Source of the DNA: Pseudomonadota bacterium
GTDB lineage: Bacteria > Bdellovibrionota > Bdellovibrionia > Bdellovibrionales > JACTMU01
Assembly: GCA_014584465.1 (NCBI GenBank)
Contig: JACTMU010000094.1
Location: forward strand, 1 to 64,000
Length of the DNA: 64,000 bases
Direction: 5' to 3'
Shown here: positions 57,908 through 64,000 of the stretch, one piece after another
How the letters are laid out: every line of letters begins with the position of its first letter
Numbering within the stretch: position 1 is the first letter of the stretch
Program-made: the position numbers and the translations under genes
The notes under the pieces: generated by a model
Told to the model about the DNA's origin: nothing
What the model saw: only the letters and a program-made list of their open reading frames with translations
Database searches by the model: none

Positions 57908-58870
57908 ATGAGCCAAATCTTGGTGTTTTCAGAATTTATAAAAGGATCCGTGAAAAAAGGTGCTCTTGAGCTGCTCACTGCTGCGCGCGGTTCAACAGAC
58001 AGTATTTCGGCGCTCATTTTAGGTTCGGGTGCAAAGGAGGTGGCTCCCCAGCTCGGACATTTTGGGGCGAAGAAGGTCTTTTTTTCAAACGACTCCTGTT
58101 TTGAAAAATACAACCCTGAACTTTTTGAAACGGCCCTTGGTCACGTCATCGACCAGGTTCAGCCAAAGATCATTTTGGCGACCTCCACAGCTCTGGCAAG
58201 GGATCTCTTCCCGCGAGTTGCTGCTCGATACAAATGTGGAGTTGCAAGCGACTGCACAACGTTGTCCCTTCAGGGAGAAAATGTTCAGGTTCGTAAGCCA
58301 CTCTATTCAGGAAAGGCCTCTGCGGAAGTTCAATTTCAAGATGGTTCTATGAAGATCATTTTGATGAGGCCCAACCAACTCCCTGTGGGTCCATCCGATC
58401 CTGACTCAACATGTGAGCTTATCGAGATCCCCTCCCCTAAGATGGATCTAAAATCCGTCGTAAAAGAGGTTGTACGCGGTGCCAGTGAAAAGTTGGATCT
58501 TACCGAAGCCAACATCATCGTTTCCGGTGGCCGAGGAATGAAGGAGGCAGCTCATTTTAAGCTCCTTGAGGATCTGGCAGACGTTTTGGGCGCCACCGTT
58601 GGAGCATCGCGAGCCGTTGTGGATGCTGGCTGGGTTTCTCATTCACTGCAGGTTGGACAAACGGGAAAGACTGTTGCACCAACGCTCTATATTGCCTGCG
58701 GAATTTCAGGTGCCATTCAACACTTGGCTGGAATGAGTGCAAGTAAGGTGATTGTAGCCATCAACAAAGATCCAGAGGCTCCTATTTTTAAGAAGGCAAC
58801 CTACGGAATTGTAGGTGATGCCATCGAAATCCTTCCTAAGCTGACAGAAGAGTTTCGGAAAGTTCTTTGA
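57908..58870 (+). CDS. etfA: Electron transfer flavoprotein alpha subunit
   Basis: The 320-residue protein ends with the FAD-binding domain: IIVSGGRGMKEAAHFKLLED, VGASRAVVDAGWVSHSLQVG, GQTGKTVAPTLYIACGISGA and AINKDPEAPIFKKATYGIVG. These are all strongly conserved in EtfA. GAAGAGGAG lies 9 bases before the ATG, and a GTG three bases earlier could also be used. Together with etfB it supports fatty-acid or amino-acid oxidation. Confidence 0.95.
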   Translation: MSQILVFSEFIKGSVKKGALELLTAARGSTDSISALILGSGAKEVAPQLGHFGAKKVFFSNDSCFEKYNPELFETALGHVIDQVQPKIILATSTALARDLFPRVAARYKCGVASDCTTLSLQGENVQVRKPLYSGKASAEVQFQDGSMKIILMRPNQLPVGPSDPDSTCELIEIPSPKMDLKSVVKEVVRGASEKLDLTEANIIVSGGRGMKEAAHFKLLEDLADVLGATVGASRAVVDAGWVSHSLQVGQTGKTVAPTLYIACGISGAIQHLAGMSASKVIVAINKDPEAPIFKKATYGIVGDAIEILPKLTEEFRKVL

Positions 58871-58885
58871 TAGGTTCCTACACCT

Positions 58886-59551
58886 TTGACAAGCCTTAAG
58901 TCCTATTTCAAGTCCTGGACTGTTTGGATTCTTTATCGGACTCTTTCTCGAACTTGGAGGTTCACTCTCGTAGAACCTCCAGAGCTTGTCCCCTACATCG
59001 ATAAGGGGTGTGGAGCGATCTTTGCTCATTGGCATGGTGACGAACTTGTTCTTCTGCCTCTCATTCGCCGTTATACGATCGCCACCATGACCTCGACAAG
59101 CAAAGATGGCGAAATCATGGATATGGTGATCCGACGATTTGGTGGAGCGACCTCTCGAGGCTCCTCAACCCGAGGTGCTGTGAGCGCACTTAAGGGGCTC
59201 GTGCGCCTGACACGAAAAGATCACAACGCAAGCATGGCTGTGGATGGGCCCAAGGGACCCATCTACCAAGTCAAACCGGGAGTCTTTGAACTCTCTCGGC
59301 TGGGATCACTTTCAATATTTGCAGGTGGAGTTTCATGTGATCGCGCCTTTCATTTTCCTCGCTCATGGAATAAGACCTTTTTACCCAAACCCTTCGCGAA
59401 AGTTGCGGTGGTCTGGAGGTTGGCTCGCACACCCATTTCAAAAGAGGATGATCCGCGAAGCGAGGAACTTCTTCGAGCTCTCAAGGATCAACTAGACAGT
59501 GCAAAGCAACATGCTTCAAAAATTATTGCTCCGTGTAAGGGTGGGTGCTAG
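58886..59551 (+). CDS. DUF374-type lysophospholipid acyltransferase family protein
   Basis: The 221-residue protein matches the DUF374 family of the LPLAT superfamily. IFAHWHGDELVLLPLI carries the HxxxxD-like acyltransferase motif, TMTSTSKDGEIMDMVIRRFG, RGSSTRGAVSALKGLVR, and SMAVDGPKGPIYQVKPG. It probably acylates a lipid, possibly lipid A. The start is TTG, as no ATG or GTG lies nearby in frame. It lies 15 bases after etfA and may be in the same transcript. Confidence 0.85.
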   Translation: MTSLKSYFKSWTVWILYRTLSRTWRFTLVEPPELVPYIDKGCGAIFAHWHGDELVLLPLIRRYTIATMTSTSKDGEIMDMVIRRFGGATSRGSSTRGAVSALKGLVRLTRKDHNASMAVDGPKGPIYQVKPGVFELSRLGSLSIFAGGVSCDRAFHFPRSWNKTFLPKPFAKVAVVWRLARTPISKEDDPRSEELLRALKDQLDSAKQHASKIIAPCKGGC

Positions 59552-59614
59552 CCTCATGAGATGATAGGTGACTCAACATGTAGAATCTTCTGGTTAGACT
59601 CCTCGAGGTGGTTT

Positions 59615-60424
59615 ATGTCTTTAAGATTATTGGTTTTGCTTCTCCCTCTGTACAGCTCCTCCCTATTTGCTGCTCCACAAGACGTACTTGCCGTCATAGA
59701 TGGCCGAAAAATCACACAGGAAGATTTCGACCTTCGCTACAATGAGGTTGTCTCAAAGACGATCAACGCTCCGACTAAGGAGCAGTTCCTTGAAGATCTC
59801 ATTCGTTACGAAATGGGTTTGCAGGAGGCCAGAAAGCGCAACCTTATCAATGACCCAATTGTTAAGGAGCGGATCAATCAGGAGATCTACAAAGGCCTAA
59901 TTGAGAGAGATCTCTCTGGAAAAATTGAGAAGATTGAGGTCGTTGAAAAGGAGATGAAAGCCTATTATCGTGACAATCCTCAGATCCGAACCAGTCACAT
60001 TCTCATCCAGCTTAAGCCTAACCCCAATGACGAAGAGCGAAAGGCTGCATTTAAGAGGGCTCAGGAGATCTACAAGGAAGTTAAAGGAAGTAAGCGTCCC
60101 TTCAAAGATCTCGTTCGACTCTACACAGATGACACCTTCAACAAAGATAATGGTGGTGATGTAGGTTGGCAAAGTCGTGTCACTCTAGTCCCAAACTATT
60201 ACGATGCTGCACTGAAATTGAAAACAAATGAACTGTCTGGTCTGATTGAAACTCAATTTGGCTTTCATATTATTCAATTAACTGGTAAGCGACCCTATGA
60301 AGATGCAGACAAGGCCCAGATCCGAGCGGCGGTTTACGATGAAAAACGTAAAGATATTTTTAATGACTACTTTGCAAATCTTAGAAAGAAGTACAAAATC
60401 AAGGTTCTTAAAAAGCCAAAGTGA
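59615..60424 (+). CDS. Periplasmic parvulin-type peptidyl-prolyl isomerase
   Basis: The 269-residue protein has a signal peptide (MSLRLLVLLLPLYSSSLFAA), a SurA-N-like helical part (VLAVIDGRKITQEDFDLRYN), and a parvulin domain at about 135-235 (IRTSHILIQLKPN, GGDVGWQSRVTLVP, IETQFGFHIIQLTGKRP). It would assist folding of exported proteins. GAGGTGG precedes this Met. It is the first of three foldase genes in a row. Confidence 0.9.
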   Translation: MSLRLLVLLLPLYSSSLFAAPQDVLAVIDGRKITQEDFDLRYNEVVSKTINAPTKEQFLEDLIRYEMGLQEARKRNLINDPIVKERINQEIYKGLIERDLSGKIEKIEVVEKEMKAYYRDNPQIRTSHILIQLKPNPNDEERKAAFKRAQEIYKEVKGSKRPFKDLVRLYTDDTFNKDNGGDVGWQSRVTLVPNYYDAALKLKTNELSGLIETQFGFHIIQLTGKRPYEDADKAQIRAAVYDEKRKDIFNDYFANLRKKYKIKVLKKPK

Positions 60425-60425
60425 T

Positions 60426-61430
60426 TTGGCCCTCTTTTTGAACTCTTTTTTCCGCCAGTTTCTCTTGCTCTCGCCGTTCATTCTGACGCTGATGACTCTC
60501 TTTACCTCTGTGAGTTGCTTTCGAAGAGATCCAAAACCAACAGAGCAAGTTGTGGTTCAGATCAATGAGGCCCAACTCACGCTTAAGGAGTTTGGACAAC
60601 TTCTAGCTCAGGCCGTGAAGTCCTACGATGCGATCACCGCTAAAGATCCAGCGACTCTTTCGAGAGTCAAAGAGGAGATCCTCAATGACTTCATTGTCTC
60701 AGAAATCATCAAGCAATGGGCAAAGACAAATGGCGTCACTGTCTCTTTCCAAGAGACTGAAGATGAAGTTAAGAGAATGCGTGGGGGGTACCCAAACGAT
60801 CTTACATTTCGTGACGCGCTTGCTTCTGAGGGAGTTTCCATTGAATCCTGGAAAAAGAGAATCCATTTCTCTTTGCTCCAAAGAAAGGTTTTTGAACAGA
60901 TCAAGAAATCACTACCTTCTCCAACTGAGGAGGAGCTTCGCTCTTACTACACCAGTCAACCTGAGTTCTTTGATCGTAAACCCGAGGTTCGCCTGCAGCA
61001 GATCGTCGTAAAGAAGAAATCCGATGCCCAATACATATTCGAACAGATCAAAAAGGGTGGTGATTTTGGCTCTCTTGCCAAACAATACTCAATTGCCCCT
61101 GAATCAGAGAATCTTGGAGTTACCGATTGGATTGAAAAGGGCTCTCTTGACGTTTTTGAAATTGCCTTTACTCTTCCTATTGGGCAGTTGAGCAAGATCC
61201 TCAAAAGTCCCTATGGATTTCATATCTATAAGGTGGTAGAACGTAAGCCCGGTGGAAAGCTCTCTTTTGAACAGGGTCGCGAAAGTGCAAAATCACATCT
61301 CCTGAATATTCGAGAGCAAGGAGCTTTCACGGGATGGTTAGAAACTCAGGCAAGGTCGTCGAAGATTTCCCGTGATGAAAAATTGATTGATTCGATAAAG
61401 ATTGAGACCCTGGGACCATCTGAAAAGTAG
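60426..61430 (+). CDS. SurA-like parvulin lipoprotein
   Basis: The 334-residue protein has a hydrophobic signal ending in LMTLFTSVSC, a probable lipobox. A helical chaperone part (VVVQINEAQLTLKEFGQLLA) and one parvulin domain (VRLQQIVVKKKSD, LGVTDWIEKGSLDVFE, KSPYGFHIYKVVERKPGG) follow. I start at TTG 60426 because the reading frame upstream overlaps the previous gene without similarity. The start remains uncertain. As a lipoprotein it would stay at a membrane, unlike SurA itself. Confidence 0.82.
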   Translation: MALFLNSFFRQFLLLSPFILTLMTLFTSVSCFRRDPKPTEQVVVQINEAQLTLKEFGQLLAQAVKSYDAITAKDPATLSRVKEEILNDFIVSEIIKQWAKTNGVTVSFQETEDEVKRMRGGYPNDLTFRDALASEGVSIESWKKRIHFSLLQRKVFEQIKKSLPSPTEEELRSYYTSQPEFFDRKPEVRLQQIVVKKKSDAQYIFEQIKKGGDFGSLAKQYSIAPESENLGVTDWIEKGSLDVFEIAFTLPIGQLSKILKSPYGFHIYKVVERKPGGKLSFEQGRESAKSHLLNIREQGAFTGWLETQARSSKISRDEKLIDSIKIETLGPSEK

Positions 61431-61472
61431 TGGCTTTAGCAAACGTTTTTGACCACCATACAATAGGAGCAA

Positions 61473-62423
61473 ATGATGAGATCGCTTCTTCTTTTACTAC
61501 TCATTGCATTCTGGAACATCTCTCACGCGGTCATTATTGAACGTGTGGTTGCCATTGTGGATAACGACATCATTACACTTTCAGATATTGATGCTCAAAG
61601 AAATAAATTGAAGCAGGGCAAACTGATCGATGACATTCTTAAGCCAAATCCGACCATTTTGCTCTCAAATGAAGATCGTCTTCTTGAATTTATGATCCAA
61701 GAAAAAATATTGGACAATGAGGTTCGAAAAAATAATCTTTCGATCACGATTGAGCGAGTCGAACAGGAAATTAGAACGATCGCCAAACAGAACCAGGTCG
61801 ATCGAAATCAATTGAAGCAGGCGTTGGCCAATGAAGGGGTCTCCTTTTCAGAATATCAAGACTTTATAAAGACACGCCTTGAGCGCCAATCACTGATTGA
61901 ACGTGAAGTTGCCTCTAAAATAAAAATAAGTGAAGATGACATTGTCGCCTATTACGTTTCAAAGAGAGGAAATCTCTCGAAAGACACTTTTGAGTACACT
62001 CTAGCCCACATCCTTTTTCTCTCAAAGAAAGAGGGCCCCGAGAAGGCTCGTGAGCGCGCTGAATTGGTCTTTGCAAAACTTCGCGAGGGGCACTCTTTTG
62101 AAGATCTTGCTTCCCAGTACAGCGAAGATCCCAACTTTACTTCTGGAGGTCTTTTGGGCACCTTCAAAGCCGGGGAGATATTGAAAGAACTTGAGACATC
62201 GGCAACCAAACTCGAAGTCAATCAATATTCAGAGATCGTTCCGAGCAAAATTGGGTTTCACATACTTAAACTTCTTAAGAAACGAATCATCGACGATCCG
62301 CAATTCTTAAAAGAGAAGACTGCAATTCATGCAACCCTATTTCAGCAATCGTTTGAAAAACAGCTCTCCTCCTGGATGACCAACAAAAGACAAGATACCT
62401 TTGTACGGATCAATCCAAAGTGA
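61473..62423 (+). CDS. surA: SurA-like periplasmic chaperone / PPIase
   Basis: The 316-residue protein has a signal peptide (MMRSLLLLLLIAFWNISHA), then VIIERVVAIVDNDIITLSDI, the hallmark N-terminus of SurA, helical chaperone segments, and one parvulin domain (YTLAHILFLSKK, GGLLGTFKAGEIL, PSKIGFHILKLLKK). E. coli SurA has two parvulin domains. It delivers outer membrane proteins to BAM. pdxA overlaps its stop by 4 bases. This surA-pdxA order is shared with E. coli and supports the name. Confidence 0.88.
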   Translation: MMRSLLLLLLIAFWNISHAVIIERVVAIVDNDIITLSDIDAQRNKLKQGKLIDDILKPNPTILLSNEDRLLEFMIQEKILDNEVRKNNLSITIERVEQEIRTIAKQNQVDRNQLKQALANEGVSFSEYQDFIKTRLERQSLIEREVASKIKISEDDIVAYYVSKRGNLSKDTFEYTLAHILFLSKKEGPEKARERAELVFAKLREGHSFEDLASQYSEDPNFTSGGLLGTFKAGEILKELETSATKLEVNQYSEIVPSKIGFHILKLLKKRIIDDPQFLKEKTAIHATLFQQSFEKQLSSWMTNKRQDTFVRINPK

Positions 62424-63376
62424 CACGTCCGATTCGCATATCCATCACAACTGGAGACGTGGACGGGATTGGCAGTGAGATTGCAGCAAGAGCCCTAGCT
62501 AAACTCAAACCTCAAAAAAACGTCCACTTCTTTCTTTGGAGATCTCCTCTTTGCCCAAAGAGTCATCTCAAAGTGATGGATCGTTCTTTCAAGAGAATCA
62601 GTGTTGCAAGTTGGTCCGAAGCTTTGGCTGTAAGGTCTTCCTCAGAACGCGAACTCATCGATATCAACTCATCATTGCAACCACCCCATTGGGTTGAGAT
62701 CTCGGCCAAGGCCGCCATGTTTGGACACCTTGATGCCATTGTGACTGCCCCGTTATCTAAGACCTCCATTCATGATGCTGGATTTAAGGATGTCGGCCAT
62801 ACTGACATGTTAAGGCGCATCTCCAAGCAGGAACTTTTTATGGCCTTTATCGGCAAGGAGTTTCCTGTTCTTTTGGTGACGGATCATATTGGACTTTCAA
62901 AGGTTCCTAAGGTTTTAAATGAGAAACTTCTTACGCAAGCACTGAATTGCTCCATAGAACTTCAAAAGATGTTGCCCGGCAAAGGTAAACGCTTACCTAT
63001 TGCACTTTTAGGATTGAATCCCCATTGCGGAGAAGAGGGAATCATCGCAGACGAAGAGCGCTCCTATTTTCATAAGGTCATCTCCAATTTCAATGAGAGT
63101 CGGACGGTCGTCAAAGGCCCACTGGCCCCAGACACGGCCTTTTGTAAAGAGAACTGGAAACGCTACTCAATCTTTGTTGCGCCATACCACGATGTCGGTT
63201 TGGCCCCCTTCAAGTTGGTGCATGGACAAAACGAAGGCGTCCATGTGACAATGGGGCTTCCATTTGTTAGAACAAGTGTAACCCACGGGACCGCAAAGGA
63301 TCTTTTTAAGAAAAATAAGGCGAAGTACGGCTCTATGTATGATGCCTTAAAGTGGGCTATTTTACTTTGCAAATAG
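62420..63376 (+). CDS. pdxA: 4-hydroxythreonine-4-phosphate dehydrogenase
   Basis: PdxA oxidises 4-phosphohydroxy-threonine in pyridoxal phosphate synthesis. The 318-residue protein has ISITTGDVDGIGSEIAARAL, DVGHTDML with a metal His, LNPHCGEEG, the metal site in APYHDVGLAPFKLVHG, and GLPFVRTSVTHGTAKDL. It starts with GTG in a 4-base overlap with surA. It differs at a few otherwise common positions (DVDG for DPAG, DVG for DQG), which might indicate slight divergence. Confidence 0.92.
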   Translation: MTRPIRISITTGDVDGIGSEIAARALAKLKPQKNVHFFLWRSPLCPKSHLKVMDRSFKRISVASWSEALAVRSSSERELIDINSSLQPPHWVEISAKAAMFGHLDAIVTAPLSKTSIHDAGFKDVGHTDMLRRISKQELFMAFIGKEFPVLLVTDHIGLSKVPKVLNEKLLTQALNCSIELQKMLPGKGKRLPIALLGLNPHCGEEGIIADEERSYFHKVISNFNESRTVVKGPLAPDTAFCKENWKRYSIFVAPYHDVGLAPFKLVHGQNEGVHVTMGLPFVRTSVTHGTAKDLFKKNKAKYGSMYDALKWAILLCK

Positions 63377-63384
63377 GAGTTTCG

Positions 63385-64000
63385 ATGATGAATTCAGTTA
63401 TTTTTCGTGAGTACGATATTCGTGGCATCTACGAAAGAGATTTTGATGAATCCTTCGCAACCAACTTGGGACGCGCCTATGTCTCCTACGTTCGAAAACA
63501 CCTCTCAATTGAGCATCCCACGGTCGCTTTAGGGTATGATGCTCGACGATCAAGCCCCTCCCTTGAAAAGGCTCTAGCTCGAGGTATCGTAGAAAGTGGT
63601 GGGAACGTTTACCACTTAGGATTGGTAACCACCCCTCTCTCCTATTTTGCGACATTTTTTGTGAGCGAAGTTCAAGGTGCCATTATGGTCACTGGAAGCC
63701 ACAATCCTCCTGATTACAATGGCTTTAAGATCTCCGTTGGAAAATCGACGATCTTTGGCAATGCCATTCAAGAACTTCGTACCATTATTGAAAAAAAGGA
63801 TTTCATCTCCTCCTCCACGCCAGGAAAAGAACAGAACTACGACATTTTTCCTAAATATCTCAAACGTTACCAAGAGGAGTTTGGTCAGATTACCCCCATC
63901 AAAGTGGTGCTTGATTGCGGTAATGGTGCTGCAGGATGTATTGCTCGAAGACTTTACGAAGCCGTGGGATTAAAACCCACGATTCTCTTTGAGGAGCCCG
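63385..64000 (+). CDS. manB: Phosphomannomutase/phosphoglucomutase, partial
   Basis: The gene starts MMNSVIFREYDIRGIYERDF behind AGGAG and runs off the window. The 205 residues seen include FREYDIRG, ALGYDARRSSPSLEKALARG, and the active-site serine loop VTGSHNPPDYNGFK, then LDCGNGAAG. This is domain I and part of domain II of the alpha-D-phosphohexomutase family, of the bifunctional PMM/PGM (ManB/AlgC) type. It would supply mannose-1-phosphate or glucose-1-phosphate for surface polysaccharides. Confidence 0.9.
   Translation, partial: MMNSVIFREYDIRGIYERDFDESFATNLGRAYVSYVRKHLSIEHPTVALGYDARRSSPSLEKALARGIVESGGNVYHLGLVTTPLSYFATFFVSEVQGAIMVTGSHNPPDYNGFKISVGKSTIFGNAIQELRTIIEKKDFISSSTPGKEQNYDIFPKYLKRYQEEFGQITPIKVVLDCGNGAAGCIARRLYEAVGLKPTILFEEP

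Overview
The window looks like a chromosomal segment of a Bdellovibrionota-type (predatory or former deltaproteobacterial) bacterium. This is inference from content: a short single-domain bacterial histone, a GatCAB transamidosome operon, a Bacillus-type SdhCAB complex, an LptM-like lipoprotein upstream of dapF, a Rho with a long Arg/Gly/Asn-rich N-terminus, many lipoproteins and secreted proteins, and a lipoprotein with tail-fibre-like repeats that resembles Bdellovibrio adhesive fibres. No 16S rRNA gene is present, so the placement stays provisional.

Bases 1 to about 9,920 are accessory DNA. An IS3-family remnant (244-1133) is followed by a leftward type II NADH dehydrogenase, a hot-dog thioesterase and an FMN reductase. 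Then come two direct repeats of about 425 bp (4096-4520 and 9420-9841), each ending in the last 10 bases of the tRNA-Ser(UGA) gene at 9832-9921. This is the pattern of elements stacked at a tRNA attachment site. Between the repeats lies a cassette: a TetR regulator, a palindromic operator, an HD-superfamily hydrolase with an unknown N-terminal domain, a CoaD-CoaE fusion (a bacterial counterpart of animal CoA synthase) and an AmpG/acetyl-CoA-transporter-like MFS protein. An IS21 remnant follows. This cassette is the best candidate for an undescribed system.

From 9,922 to 64,000 the content is mostly core housekeeping. Leftward genes include serS, a GYF/TPR membrane protein, murA-prmC-prfA-rpmE, rho, a LysM lipoprotein, DUF192-ppx-gatB-gatA-gatC, a histone, a membrane metallophosphoesterase, fsa with a degenerate FolK homologue, dapB-dapA-dapF-lptM and ftsK. 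Rightward genes include ligA, queE, a Fis-like gene, dnaB, FHA-hydrolase, etfBA, a DUF374 acyltransferase, three SurA/parvulin-type foldases, pdxA and a phosphohexomutase cut by the window end. Leftward rplI-DUF2232-rpsF, a frameshifted fibre gene, a subtilase and sdhCAB lie between 44.6 and 56.9 kb.

Intergenic spaces carry dispersed repeats. The clearest is a MITE-like element with terminal inverted repeats of about 55 bp, seen as one near-complete copy and two half copies. Others are a GCGAAACC repeat, a 16-mer repeat, a near-perfect 31-bp inverted repeat ahead of prfA, and a cluster of three DnaA-box-like sites upstream of the subtilase.
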